DNA of 64,000 bases, taken from the NCBI GenBank assembly GCA_944389615.1, contig CALXNA010000005.1, forward strand, positions 1 to 64,000, in the 5' to 3' direction. A program made the position numbers and the translations under genes. Shown here piece after piece: positions 17,821 through 27,679 of the stretch (its first letter is position 1; every line of letters starts with the position of its first letter). Source of the stretch: an uncultured Anaerobiospirillum sp. (lineage in GTDB: Bacteria > Pseudomonadota > Gammaproteobacteria > Enterobacterales > Succinivibrionaceae). The notes beneath the pieces were generated by a model that saw nothing but the letters and a program-made list of their open reading frames with translations, had not been told where the DNA came from and searched no databases.

Positions 17821-19455
17821 ATGGAACCTTATTACGCAGGTGCGCTCTCGCTGGTGCCGCCGGTCATCGCGGTGGCCTTAGCGCTGTTAACCAAGGAAGT
17901 GTTCTCATCACTGATCATTGGTATCTTAAGCGGCACCTTGATCTACACCATTGGCATGGGGCAGGACTTCGTGGTCGTCAGCACCGTCCAGAATGCCTTG
18001 ACGGTCATGGTCAATAAGATCGACTTCAACATCATCATCTTCTGCTCGGTCTTGGGATCGATCGTCTATGTGATCGCGATGGCCGGTGGTTCCCGGGCTT
18101 ACGGCGACTGGGCCACCAAGCGCATTCGCGGCCGTAAGAGCGCGCTCTTATCGACCTCCCTCTTGGGCGCCTTTATCTTCATCGATGACTACTTCAACTG
18201 CTTGACCGTCGGCACTGTGATGCGCCCGATCACCGACAAGTACCGCATCAGCCGCGCCAAGCTCGCCTACATCATCGACTCGACCGCCGCCCCAGTCTGC
18301 ATCATCGCCCCGATCTCCTCGTGGGCTGCGGCTGTAGGCTCGAACTTAAAGAGCACCGGTAGCTTTGAGTCGGAGATGGAGGCCTTTATCGCCACCATTC
18401 CGTGGAACTTCTACGCCCTGCTCTCCATTTCCATGGTGTTATTGGTATCCATCGGCAACTTCGACTTTGGCCTGATGCGCCGCGCTGAGATCGACGCCAT
18501 CAAGCATGGCCCGGTCAGCACCGGCGAAGGTGAGCACGACAACATCGATGTGGTCACCGAGAAGGGCGGTGTCATGGACATGGTAATCCCGATCTTAGCC
18601 CTGATCGTCTTTGCCACCTTGTCCTTACTCTACGTCGGCGGTTACTGGGGCGACGATCCGGCCTACCACACGGTCGGTGCCGCTTTTGGTAACACCAGCG
18701 CAGGCCCGGCCCTCGCCATGGCCTCCTTTGCCGCCTTGTTCGTAGCCTACGTCCAGTTCACGGCTCGTCGTCTTCTGACCTTAAAGCAGTTCATGAGCGG
18801 CGTGTTAAAGGGCGTGCAAGCCATGATCCCAGCCAATATGATCTTAGTCTTGGCTTGGGCCATCTCCGGCGTCTGCCGTGACTTGTTACAGACTCAGGTC
18901 TTCATCTCGAACATCGTGCAAAACGACATGGGTATGTTAGGTAACCTCTTACCTGCCATCATCTTTGTCATTGCCAGCTTCTTATCGTTCTCGACCGGCA
19001 CGGCATGGGGTACCTTTGGTATCTTGATCCCGATCGTGGTCGTGGTCGCGCAGGCGATCGACCCGACCGGCGGCATCATTATCATCACCTTATCGGCCAC
19101 CCTCGCCGGTTCCGTCTTCGGTGACCACTGCTCGCCGATTTCCGATACCACGATTCTGTCGTCGGCCGGTGCCGGCTGCGTGCACATCGAGCACGTCTCG
19201 ACTCAGCTGCCATTTGCCTTGATCGCCGCGGTCTCCGCCTTCGTCGGCTATATCGTCGCCGGCTTCACCTTAAACGTCTACTTGAGCTTAGGCGTAGGCT
19301 TTATCATCATGATCGGAACCATGAGCTTCTTGCACTTTAAGAACCTCAAGCGCGAGACCTACGCCGAGCACGAAATGATGCACGCACTCGACCAAGAGCA
19401 AGCCGCAGACGCGCCGCAGGGCACGCCTAAGGACGCTCCTAAAGAGCGCATCTAA
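17821..19455 (+). CDS. NhaC-family Na+/H+ antiporter
   Basis: Polytopic inner-membrane carrier of 544 residues with about 11-12 membrane segments. NhaC-family features include LLGAFIFIDDYFNCLTVG, APICIIAPISSWAA-type loops (here AAPVCIIAPISSWAA), FSTGTAWGTFGI and SVFGDHCSPISDTT. ATG 17821 follows GGAGAGG; the GTG at 17764 lies within the leader hairpin and is rejected. The substrate is probably Na+/H+, but the superfamily includes carriers for malate/lactate and lysine. Downstream is a strong terminator. Confidence 0.88.
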   Translation: MEPYYAGALSLVPPVIAVALALLTKEVFSSLIIGILSGTLIYTIGMGQDFVVVSTVQNALTVMVNKIDFNIIIFCSVLGSIVYVIAMAGGSRAYGDWATKRIRGRKSALLSTSLLGAFIFIDDYFNCLTVGTVMRPITDKYRISRAKLAYIIDSTAAPVCIIAPISSWAAAVGSNLKSTGSFESEMEAFIATIPWNFYALLSISMVLLVSIGNFDFGLMRRAEIDAIKHGPVSTGEGEHDNIDVVTEKGGVMDMVIPILALIVFATLSLLYVGGYWGDDPAYHTVGAAFGNTSAGPALAMASFAALFVAYVQFTARRLLTLKQFMSGVLKGVQAMIPANMILVLAWAISGVCRDLLQTQVFISNIVQNDMGMLGNLLPAIIFVIASFLSFSTGTAWGTFGILIPIVVVVAQAIDPTGGIIIITLSATLAGSVFGDHCSPISDTTILSSAGAGCVHIEHVSTQLPFALIAAVSAFVGYIVAGFTLNVYLSLGVGFIIMIGTMSFLHFKNLKRETYAEHEMMHALDQEQAADAPQGTPKDAPKERI

Positions 19456-19526
19456 ACGCTCCCGCGCCTGAGCGCGCTCCGCGCTGCCCCGCTGCGCGGG
19501 CTCTCGCCCGCTCCCGCGGGCCCCCC

Positions 19527-19558
19527 AAGCCTGCCCCGGTAACCCGGGGCAGGCTTTG
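19527..19558 (+). terminator. Terminator of the nhaC-type gene
   Basis: AAGCCTGCCCCGG pairs perfectly with CCGGGGCAGGCTT around a TAAC-type loop, 13 bp. Only short T-runs follow, but the stem is very strong. Confidence 0.85.
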
Positions 19559-19664
19559 CTCATTTTGGGCAACGCAACTTGCATCCCGCGCCCAGCTCCA
19601 CCAGCCACGCCTCACAGGCAGCGGGAACCGACGGCATAGCCCCGATCCGGTCAGGCCGCATTGA

Positions 19665-20290
19665 TCTCTAAGGAGCAGGCTCCGGGCCGATGCGGCGCAA
19701 CCTCAGGCGGCGTAGCCCCAACTGCGGCGGCCCGCCCGACCCAACCCGCCCCACGGCCGTGTCACTCGGCACAGCCCTTACCCCACGCGCAGGTCTTGCT
19801 CGGGGGCCACACTGGCAGCGGCTACGCGCCGCTTGCCGCTTCACGCTCCGGCCAGACCACCTTAGTCTCTAAGGGGAGAGGTGCGGGCCAATCCGGCACT
19901 ACCTCAGGTGGCGCAAGTCCCAACTGCGGCGGCCCGCCCGACCCAACCCGCCCCACGGCCGGGCCACTCTGCCCTGCACTTACCTCACGCGCGGGCCTTG
20001 CTCGGGGGCCACGCTGGCAGCGGCAACGCTCGCCGCTTACCGCTTCACGCTCCGGCCAGACCACCTTAGTCTCTAAGGGGAGAGGTGCGGGCCAATCCGG
20101 CACTACCTAAGGTGGCGCAAGTCCCAACTGCGGCGGCCCGCCCGACCCAACCCGCCCTACGACCGGGCCACTCGGCACAGCCCTCACCCCCCACGCGGGC
20201 CTTGCTCGGGGGCCACACTGGCAGCGGCTACGCGCCGCTGCACGCCTAGGGCCGACCGTATTGGTCTCTAAGGGGAGAGGTGCGGGCCAC
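19665..20290. repeat. Tandem repeat, unit about 200 bp, non-coding
   Basis: The marker TCTCTAAGG recurs at 19665, 19866, 20070 and 20265, giving unit lengths of 201, 204 and 195. Three full units and the start of a fourth are present. Units share long blocks such as CAACTGCGGCGGCCCGCCCG and CTTGCTCGGGGGCCAC. Units two and three are almost identical at their junctions. Length is not a multiple of three in every unit and no start or ribosome binding site is present, so it is unlikely to be coding. Confidence 0.85.
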
Positions 20291-20463
20291 TACAGCGCTC
20301 CAGCTGGGTTGCGCGGGCGGGCAGCCCCGCGCCGGTGCTGGGCCACTTGGGCGCAACCTCAGTTGGAGGTGCGCCGCTGCACGCTCCATTAATCTCGGAT
20401 TGATAGCGTCTTAACTTGCGTCCTAGATAATGAGCATGCACTGAGCGCTTGCCGCCCAAAAAC

Positions 20464-20512
20464 GTGCAAACGCTTTCATTTTCTTGCCTTGATCCGTGGA
20501 AACGGTTATCTT
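20464..20512 (+). promoter_or_regulatory. Promoter with two PurR-like operators
   Basis: Promoter TTGCCT (20484-20489), 17 bases, TATCTT (20507-20512). A PurR-type box GTGCAAACGCTTTCAT at 20464-20479 matches 10 of the 11 fixed positions of ANGCAANCGNTTNCNT. A weaker one, GTGGAAACGGTTATCT at 20496-20511 (8 of 11), covers the spacer and -10. The two boxes are 32 bp apart, about three helical turns. Confidence 0.65.
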
Positions 20513-20563
20513 AGGCGCACTCTCGGGCCGCGCTGCGCCCCGCTCTTTACATAAGGAAGTCCT

Positions 20564-20653
20564 GTGAACCAATCTCTCAAGCAGGTCAGCTGCTGCAAGC
20601 TCATCACCCTCACCATCTGTGCCGTGTGTGTCCTGCTCATGAGCTTATTCTAA
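20564..20653 (+). CDS. 29-residue single-span membrane peptide
   Basis: GTG at 20564 opens 29 codons, preceded by AAGGAAG at good spacing. The peptide has a short polar head (MNQSLKQVSCCK) and a hydrophobic span to the end (LITLTICAVCVLLMSLF), with three cysteines among the first 20 residues. It sits in a compact unit of its own with promoter, two PurR-like boxes, ribosome binding site and terminator, about 185 bases of transcript. The stop overlaps by 4 bases the stop of the opposing glycosylase gene. I do not recognise the family. A role linked to purine status is inferred from the operators only. Confidence 0.6.
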   Translation: MNQSLKQVSCCKLITLTICAVCVLLMSLF

Positions 20654-21357
20654 GTAACCTGCTCCAAGATTCTCAGCTGGCAAGCGCAAGCTTGTCGGCT
20701 TTTCCCGCTTCCGTTTGCCGCGGAGCTCAAGTCAGCGCTCCATCCTGCCGCCGCGGCCGCCCACAGATAGAAGGTGGCAAACGAGCCCACCGGACTAAAC
20801 TGTGCTCTCAGCTGCGCCTCCATAGTACGACGCTCTTTTCCAGGCAGCGCCGCAAGCTCAAGGCCGAGCGTAAGCTTAAGCCCGCAGCGCACGCCCAAAT
20901 CCCCTAAGAGCAAACAATCACGCTCGCGCGCCACCAACAAGTCGAACATGTCGCAGCTCCACGGCCCCAAGCCCTTGATGGCAAGCAGCTGAGCGCGGCG
21001 CTCCTCTTTACTCCACTTGAGCAGTTGCTCATGGCTGAGCTCTCCGCGCCCAAAGGCCGTGGCAATGGTCTGTAGCGCGTGGCGCTTGCCCTGAGTGCAG
21101 GGCAGATAGCGACCTTGGCTGAGGTGCGCCAAGAGCTGCTGTGGCTCTTGGTATAAGACCGGATCGAGCTTTGCCCAGCACGTGGTAAAGGCTCGATCTG
21201 AGAGCTGCTGGCTTAAGACAATGGCTACAAGGCCAGTGAAGCTGTCGTCATAACAGCTGCGCTCAAGGAGCCCGAAGTGTTGTACCAGCGGGGCCATGCG
21301 CGGCTCGCGTGCCACTAACTGCGCGGCATCGTCCGCAGTAATCTGCCATCGACTCAT
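20650..21357 (-). CDS. AlkA-like DNA-3-methyladenine glycosylase
   Basis: Base-excision repair enzyme of the HhH-GPD superfamily, 235 residues. The helix-hairpin-helix is IKGLGPWSCDM (127-137). The catalytic aspartate is Asp153 in LLLGDLGVR, in the usual position about 20 residues later. The early motif AIVLSQQLSDRAF corresponds to the family IvgQQiS segment. It is shorter than E. coli AlkA because the N-terminal TBP-like domain is missing, as in many bacterial homologues. Its last 25 codons overlap the terminator of the opposing small-peptide gene. Confidence 0.85.
   Translation of the reverse strand: MSRWQITADDAAQLVAREPRMAPLVQHFGLLERSCYDDSFTGLVAIVLSQQLSDRAFTTCWAKLDPVLYQEPQQLLAHLSQGRYLPCTQGKRHALQTIATAFGRGELSHEQLLKWSKEERRAQLLAIKGLGPWSCDMFDLLVARERDCLLLGDLGVRCGLKLTLGLELAALPGKERRTMEAQLRAQFSPVGSFATFYLWAAAAAGWSADLSSAANGSGKSRQACACQLRILEQVT
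20675..20704 (+). terminator. Terminator of the small-peptide unit
   Basis: AGCTGGCAAGC and GCTTGTCGGCT pair over 11 bp (two G-T pairs) around a GCAA tetraloop, followed by a short T-run. It lies inside the 3' end of the opposing glycosylase gene. Confidence 0.75.
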
Positions 21358-21703
21358 CTCTTCTCCTTAGGGCCGGGCCTGTTGCTGGCGAACCGGGCCT
21401 GTTGCTGGCGGGCCGCTCCAGTTGCTTAAGGGTAGAACCAGTTGCTGGGTGGCCTGCGAGGCAGGGCCTGCGGGGCAGGGCCCGTGCGCCTTGGGCTCTT
21501 TGGGCGCAGAGACTGCGCAGAGCCTGCGCAGAACTTGCACGAGACTGTGCGGAGCTTCGTGGCCGCGGCCTGTCCGCAGCGCGCCCGCTTTGTGATCTTA
21601 GGGCAAGGTTGCCTTGCGCCTGATTTTCTATAATAGCGACCATGGGCATGAAATTGCATGTAACTTAGAATTGCTGCCAAGAACGCGCTTGCTGGAGGTC
21701 GCC

Positions 21704-23344
21704 ATGCCAAATCTTCTGAATGTCAGCACCAAGTTCAAAATCTTGGGCGGCTTTGTCGCCATCATCCTGATCAACATCGTGATCGTCGCCATCTCGGTCA
21801 ATGTGTTGAACCATGCCCAAAACGCCGCTGCCACCATCGACACCACCTTAAACGGCGCCTTCAAGCGCGTGTTTACGGTGCAAAACACCTTCCAGCAAGC
21901 CAATCTCCACTTCGCGCGCGGCCTCAATGAGTTAGACCAGCAATACACCGCCCACGACCTGCGCGACTATGCGCCGCAGGCCTTGACCCAGATGCAGCAG
22001 GTCATCGACGGGCTCAACCTCAACTTCATCGAAGATGAGCGCTACCGCAGCGCCGCCCAAAACGTCAAGACGCAAGGCGCCGCCATTATCAACGAGCTGC
22101 AACATAACTTCATGCCGCTGATCCAAAGCGGTCACTCCAATGATGAGGCCCTCGCCGTCTACACCCGCGATATCGTCCCGAAGTTCTCGGCCCTGCTCGA
22201 TAACATTGGCACCTTAACCCGCATTCAAACCGACCGGTGCACCGCTGTAAGCACTCAGGCCTCCGACCGCTCCGCCTTCTATATGGTAGTTGGCCTTGCC
22301 GTGGTGGTCGTGATCTCAAGCATTGTCATCTCCTTATTTATCGCCCACTACATTACCAAGCAAGTGCTCGATGCCATCCACCTCATCGAGTTCATGGCCA
22401 AGGGCGATTTCACCCATGAGTCGCACAATCCAATCAAGGATGAGTTTGGGCGCATGCACACCGCTATCAACGAGATGCGCCTGCATGTCACCGACATCTT
22501 GATCATGACCCAAGAGCAATGCTCGGCCTTAAAGAGCGAGCTCGAGAAGCTGCGCGATGCCTCGCAGGCTATCGTCTCGGCTTCCGACGACGTGCAAAAC
22601 CAATCGATGACTGTGGCCGCCGCCTCCGATCAAATGGTCTCGACCACCCAAGATATCGCGCGCAACTGCGAGACCGCGGCATCAGGCTCCAACCACAGCC
22701 GTGATATCACCTTAAACGGCCTTGAAATGGTCAAGCGCGCCTTCGACAATGTCCAATTGCAGGTCGAGCACACCAAAGATAACTCAAACCAAATCACCCA
22801 GCTCGCCCAGCAAAGTCAGGCCATCAGCGCCATCGTCAATACCATCGAAGACATCGCCGACCAGACCAATCTGCTTGCGCTCAATGCCTCCATTGAGGCG
22901 GCACGCGCTGGTGACGCCGGCCGGGGCTTTGCTGTGGTTGCCGACGAGGTGCGCTCGCTTGCCAACAAGACCGCCAAGTCGACCAAGGAGATCACCGCCA
23001 TGGTCAAGGGCATTCAAGCCGATGCCTACAATGCCACCGAGTCGATCAACTCTTCGGTGCAGAATATGGCCACGGTGGCTGATGATGCCAAGGCCTTAGA
23101 GCAGATGCTCAATGAGATCGCCGAGCAAGTCGACGCGGTCAACAACCAAATCACCCAGATCGCGACTTCGACCGAAGAGCAAACCAAGGCCACCGCCGAG
23201 ATCTCGATGAATGCCGCCAACGTCAACAACGCCTCAAGCGAAATGACGATGCAGGCGACCTCGCAGCACGACTCGATCGACAATGCCTTAATCAAGCTCA
23301 CCGAGCTGATGAAGGCCTTGAACTTCTTCAAGACCCGCGCGTAG
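21704..23344 (+). CDS. Methyl-accepting chemotaxis protein 1
   Basis: Inner-membrane chemoreceptor, 546 residues. Membrane segment 1 is at about 12-33, a periplasmic helical ligand domain at 34-188, membrane segment 2 at 190-216, then HAMP and the cytoplasmic signalling domain. The signalling hairpin tip is [20 protein letters not shown] (from about 386). ATG 21704 is chosen over TTG 21614 because GGAGG precedes it and it aligns with the starts of the other two receptors (STKFKIL versus STKAKLL). There is no C-terminal pentapeptide for CheR; all three end in a shared AL-FFK segment. Confidence 0.95.
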   Translation: MPNLLNVSTKFKILGGFVAIILINIVIVAISVNVLNHAQNAAATIDTTLNGAFKRVFTVQNTFQQANLHFARGLNELDQQYTAHDLRDYAPQALTQMQQVIDGLNLNFIEDERYRSAAQNVKTQGAAIINELQHNFMPLIQSGHSNDEALAVYTRDIVPKFSALLDNIGTLTRIQTDRCTAVSTQASDRSAFYMVVGLAVVVVISSIVISLFIAHYITKQVLDAIHLIEFMAKGDFTHESHNPIKDEFGRMHTAINEMRLHVTDILIMTQEQCSALKSELEKLRDASQAIVSASDDVQNQSMTVAAASDQMVSTTQDIARNCETAASGSNHSRDITLNGLEMVKRAFDNVQLQVEHTKDNSNQITQLAQQSQAISAIVNTIEDIADQTNLLALNASIEAARAGDAGRGFAVVADEVRSLANKTAKSTKEITAMVKGIQADAYNATESINSSVQNMATVADDAKALEQMLNEIAEQVDAVNNQITQIATSTEEQTKATAEISMNAANVNNASSEMTMQATSQHDSIDNALIKLTELMKALNFFKTRA

Positions 23345-23898
23345 CGCGCAGAAGCGCGCCCTGCCGCGCTCTGGGCGTGCCGCGCCCGCTGCCGCGGCTT
23401 GCACCCGCGGGGCGTGCCGCGCCCTCCCGCGGCAAGCGCAGGCCTGCGGCCGGGGCCGCGCGGCGGCAGCGCAGCATTTTTTGTGATCAGGGAAGCAAAT
23501 TACGGCAAGGCTTTGCCCAATAATTTTGCATTTCTTGCGGTACTGTCGCTACAATGGCGCTCAACGAGTAACACGCGGCAGGCCCCATGGCGTCAGGCGC
23601 GGCGCGATGGTTTTCATGCCATAGCCCATGGCTTAAGAGCCATCAGGCGGCGTCACAAAATGGTGCAATGGTCGGCGCGGCGGCTCGGATAATTTAACAA
23701 AATCGAAGCTGGCTCACAGTATCAAGCGGCAATGAGAAGTGAGCGCTAGTTTGCGCTCACAAAGGCACATTCTAAGCATAATCTGCGGCTAGATATTGAT
23801 ATCTAGCGCGCTTGCTGCGCAGCTGGTTTAGCCCCTAGCCGAGGCCTAGGTTAGGCGCAGGCTTGCCTGTGGCTCCTCTGATAAGTGGAGATAGGATA
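23345..23898. other. Intergenic region with two perfect palindromes
   Basis: No gene seen. GTGAGCGC, six bases, GCGCTCAC lies at 23739-23760. GCTAGATAT TG ATATCTAGC lies at 23788-23807. They flank a CATAAT at 23777-23782. Both are operator-like and close to the start of receptor 2. Confidence 0.55.
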
Positions 23899-25542
23899 AT
23901 GAAATTCTTCTACGATTTGAGCACCAAGGCGAAGCTCTTATTGTGCTTTACCATCGTGATTGTGATCAATCTGATCATCTCGGTGACGACCCTGACCTCC
24001 TTGCACCAGGTCAACAAGACAACCGAGCAAATCGACAACATCCTCAACGCGGCCTTCACCCGTATCTTCAATATCCAAGAGGCGGTCGAACACGCGCAGT
24101 TTAACTTCAGCGCGGGCCTCAACATGCTCTACGTCCAATACGACGAGAAGATGCTCAAGCGCGATGCCCCGCAGCTCATCGCCAACATCCGCGATAAGGT
24201 CAGCGTGATCAACCCGGACTTCTTGGGCACCCAAGAGTACCACGACCTGTGCATTGAGGTACGCGACAGGGCCTTAAACGGCGCCAAGATCTTAGAAGAG
24301 AAGATCATGCCGAAGATCAACCGTCATGCTTACTCCGATGCCTACACCGTCTATTTGACTGAAGTCTATCCGGAGTTTGCCCGTTCCATTCGCGCCGCTT
24401 CGTCCTTATACCGTATTCAAACCCAGTACTGCATTGGCCTGACCCAAGAGGCCTCGGACTCTTCGATCGTGGTGATCGACTCGACCTTGACCGTGGTCGG
24501 CGTCATCATCGCCTTCATCTGCGCCTTCTTCTTGAGCAACTACATCGCCCGGGCCTTGCAAGAGCAAACCGGCGTGCTCAATACCTTGGCTACCGGTGAC
24601 TTCTCCGAGCACATCAAGGCCGGTTACGCCGATGAGTTTGGCAAGAGCCATGACATCATCCGCAAGACGCGCGACTCCTTGGGTAAGATCATCAATATGA
24701 CTAAGGAAGAGTGCAACAAGCTCCAAGGTGAGATGCGCAACTTGCAGGACATCTCGCACAACTTCGCCACCATGTCCAACGACATCCAAAATCAGGCCGT
24801 GACCGTCGCCGCCGCTGCCGACCAAATGGTGTCGACCACGCAGGACATTGCGCGCAACTGCGAGACCGCGGCCGCTGGTTCCACCCGCTGCAAGGAGATC
24901 TCCAACTCCGGTCTTGAGACCGTGCAGCAGGCGATCGACAACATTCGCCAACAAAGCGAGCACACCCGCGACAATGCCGCCAAGATCGAGAGCTTAGCCA
25001 AGCAGACCCATGACATCGGCTCGATTGTCTCTACCATCGATGACATCGCCGCGCAGACCAATCTCTTGGCCTTAAATGCCGCGATCGAAGCCGCCCGTGC
25101 CGGTGAGGCCGGTCGTGGCTTTGCTGTGGTCGCCGACGAAGTGCGCGCTCTCGCCTCGCGCACCAGCACTTCGACCCAAGAGATCTCGCAGATGGTCAAG
25201 AACATCCAGTCGGAGGCTCAGATGGCGACCAATTCGATCAACGCCTCGGTGGCCAATATGGACACGGTGGCTGAAGACGCCAGCCACATCATGGATATCT
25301 TCAACGACATCTCGACTCATGTCAGCGACGTCAACAACCAGATCACCCAGATTGCCACCGCCGCCGAAGAGCAGACCACGGCCACGAGCGAGATCTCCTC
25401 GCACATGCAGAACATCTCGCATATGACCGGGGACATGGCCCAAGACGCTAACAACCAGTACAAGTCAATGGATGGAGCTTACAACGACTTAAAAGAGCTG
25501 GCCCACGCCTTAGCCTTCTTTAAGACCCGCTCCACCCAGTAA
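23899..25542 (+). CDS. Methyl-accepting chemotaxis protein 2
   Basis: Chemoreceptor of 547 residues, paralogous to its neighbours. Membrane segments lie at about 11-31 and 190-218. The periplasmic domain is all-helical and differs strongly from the others, while the signalling domain is highly conserved: [18 protein letters not shown] and [20 protein letters not shown] (from about 383). ATG 23899 follows GGAG at 8 bases, replacing TTG 23863. A gap of 550 bases precedes it, so it probably has its own promoter. Confidence 0.95.
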   Translation: MKFFYDLSTKAKLLLCFTIVIVINLIISVTTLTSLHQVNKTTEQIDNILNAAFTRIFNIQEAVEHAQFNFSAGLNMLYVQYDEKMLKRDAPQLIANIRDKVSVINPDFLGTQEYHDLCIEVRDRALNGAKILEEKIMPKINRHAYSDAYTVYLTEVYPEFARSIRAASSLYRIQTQYCIGLTQEASDSSIVVIDSTLTVVGVIIAFICAFFLSNYIARALQEQTGVLNTLATGDFSEHIKAGYADEFGKSHDIIRKTRDSLGKIINMTKEECNKLQGEMRNLQDISHNFATMSNDIQNQAVTVAAAADQMVSTTQDIARNCETAAAGSTRCKEISNSGLETVQQAIDNIRQQSEHTRDNAAKIESLAKQTHDIGSIVSTIDDIAAQTNLLALNAAIEAARAGEAGRGFAVVADEVRALASRTSTSTQEISQMVKNIQSEAQMATNSINASVANMDTVAEDASHIMDIFNDISTHVSDVNNQITQIATAAEEQTTATSEISSHMQNISHMTGDMAQDANNQYKSMDGAYNDLKELAHALAFFKTRSTQ

Positions 25543-25769
25543 CCCAAAGAGAACCTGCGGTTCTCGCCCCCGCGCCCTGAGCTTTCGCTCGGGGCGCGTG
25601 CGTCTGCGCGCAGCTTGCGCTGTCCGCGCCCCCCTACGGCCGCAGGTCGTTGGGGGGCAGCCGTGGCGACCGCAGCTCTGATGCTGCGCGGCGGCGACCG
25701 CTGGGCGGCGCAGCGCGCCGCCATGTTTGACCTAGGATGCGGCCTGTCATCAGGCTTGCAGCACAAATT

Positions 25770-25785
25770 TGGCACGCTTCCGGCA
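25770..25785 (+). promoter_or_regulatory. Possible sigma-54-type promoter of receptor 3
   Basis: TGGCACG, four bases, CGGCA. The -24 element is exact and the -12 GC has correct spacing, but the TT before it is CG. It would start transcription about 50 bases before the ATG. Confidence 0.3.
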
Positions 25786-25845
25786 TGATGGCACAACAAC
25801 CATATAACTGACTAGACCAAGGTTCACTTGGTAGGATTGTGCCTC

Positions 25846-27501
25846 ATGCAAGCCTTTTGGAATCTATCGACTAAGGCGAAGCTGCTGACTTCGTTCCTCG
25901 TTATTATTGCCTTGAACTTGGTGGTGACCCTCACCGCCCTGAGCGCCATGATGAACAGCCGCACCGCGGCCAATCACATCCAAAACGTCGCCAACGGCGC
26001 CATGGGGCGCGTGATGCAGATGCAAACCGATCTGCAGCAATTTAACAACCGCTTCCTCGAAGTGCTCAGCGAGCCCAATGTGCGCGAGCTTTCCGCGCTC
26101 AAGGCTGAGGCCCCCACCTTTGTCAGCACGCTGCGCACCTATGCCTCGAGACTTACGCGTGAGTCCTTGAACCGGGAGATGATGCGCGCCCGGCCTAATT
26201 ACGAGCAGATGGCCTTTGCCATTCGCGATAGCTTGACCCAAGTGGCCACTAGCTGGGAGTCGACCATGATCCCGGCTCTGACCTCGGCCAACCCCCAAGA
26301 GCTGCTGCGCCGCTACACCCACGAAATCTACCCTGAGGTCGCCGCGGGCGTTGAGAACTGCTCCAACATCCTACTTGAGCAGGCCAAATACAATGCCTAT
26401 GTGGCGCTCACTGCCTCCGACCCGACCCCGGTCTACATCTCGGTGGGCCTGAGCATCTTGGCGGTAGTCGTGGCCTTGGCTCTTGCCTTCTTTATCTCCA
26501 ACTATATGGCACGCAATCTGTCTGACCAAATGCGCTGCCTCAATGCCTTGGCCGGAGGTGACTTTGAGTACCAGATCCCGCAGGGCTACAACGACGAGTT
26601 TGGACAGAGCCTGCGCACCTTAAGCCAGATGCGTGATGCCATCAGCAACATCATCGCCCTGACCCAAAACGCCAGCACCAAGATCACGGGCCAGATGCAA
26701 AAGCTCCAAGAGCTCGCCCACAATACCGTCGGCTCGGCCTCGGACATCCAAAGCCAAGCGGTCACCATTGCCGCCGCCTCCGATGAGATGGTCTCGACCA
26801 CCACCAATATCGCCCGCAGCTGCGAGACCGCGGCCACGAGCTCCAACGAGTGCAAGGACTTAACCCACAACTCAGTCGGCCTCGTCGAGCAAGCGGTTGA
26901 GAACATCCGCAATCAGTCCGAGCGCACCAAGGTCAACTCGCAGAAGGTCTCCAACCTCGCCCAGCAAACCCAAGCTATTGGCTCGATTGTCCTGACCATT
27001 GACGACATCGCCGCCCAGACCAACCTCTTGGCCTTAAATGCCGCGATCGAGGCCGCCCGCGCCGGTGAGGCCGGCCGGGGCTTTGCCGTGGTCGCCGACG
27101 AAGTCCGCGCCCTCGCCTCGCGCACTTCGCAGTCGACCAAGGAAATCTCCGATATGATCAACACGATCCAAAAGGACACCAAGTCGGCCTCGGACTCGAT
27201 TGCGATCTCGGTGCAGAATATGGAGCAGGTCGCCTCAGACGCCCAAAACGTCATGACGGTCTTAAACGACATCGAGAACCGCGTCACCGACATCAATATG
27301 CAGATCACGCAGATTGCCACCGCCGCCGAAGAGCAGACGACCGCCACGAGCGAGATCAGCAACCATATGCAGAATGTCACCGGCGCCACCGGCGATATGA
27401 GCCGCGAGGCCAACGAGCAGTACGAGGCGGCCGCCTCGGTCACCGAGGACTTAGCCGAGCTGCAAAAGGCCCTGAGCTTCTTTAAGGTCGCGGCGCACTA
27501 G
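25846..27501 (+). CDS. Methyl-accepting chemotaxis protein 3
   Basis: Chemoreceptor of 551 residues with the same plan: membrane segments at about 11-31 and 196-222, HAMP, and a signalling tip with [20 protein letters not shown] near 388. The start ATG 25846 ([14 protein letters not shown]) aligns with [14 protein letters not shown] of receptor 2. The upstream in-frame TTG 25828 is less likely. The periplasmic domain is again divergent, so the three receptors should sense different ligands. Confidence 0.95.
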   Translation: MQAFWNLSTKAKLLTSFLVIIALNLVVTLTALSAMMNSRTAANHIQNVANGAMGRVMQMQTDLQQFNNRFLEVLSEPNVRELSALKAEAPTFVSTLRTYASRLTRESLNREMMRARPNYEQMAFAIRDSLTQVATSWESTMIPALTSANPQELLRRYTHEIYPEVAAGVENCSNILLEQAKYNAYVALTASDPTPVYISVGLSILAVVVALALAFFISNYMARNLSDQMRCLNALAGGDFEYQIPQGYNDEFGQSLRTLSQMRDAISNIIALTQNASTKITGQMQKLQELAHNTVGSASDIQSQAVTIAAASDEMVSTTTNIARSCETAATSSNECKDLTHNSVGLVEQAVENIRNQSERTKVNSQKVSNLAQQTQAIGSIVLTIDDIAAQTNLLALNAAIEAARAGEAGRGFAVVADEVRALASRTSQSTKEISDMINTIQKDTKSASDSIAISVQNMEQVASDAQNVMTVLNDIENRVTDINMQITQIATAAEEQTTATSEISNHMQNVTGATGDMSREANEQYEAAASVTEDLAELQKALSFFKVAAH

Positions 27502-27616
27502 TGGCGCCTGCGCCTTGGCGCCGCCGACGCCCCGCGCCGGAGCGCAGGCGCGGCCTGCCGCCCTCTGGGCGGCGGCGCTGCGGCCGAGCTCTGCCCGCGG
27601 CTGCGGGCAGGCATAA

Positions 27617-27645
27617 GAAAAGGGAGCGCTTGCTCCCTTTTCTTT
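27617..27645. terminator. Bidirectional terminator between receptor 3 and the HNH-like gene
   Basis: GAAAAGGGAGC / GCTCCCTTTTC, an 11-bp stem with GCTT loop, has T-runs on both strands and serves the two convergent genes. Confidence 0.9.
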
Positions 27646-27679
27646 GGGCGCGCCTAAGAGCGCCTGAGGCGAGTAACCC

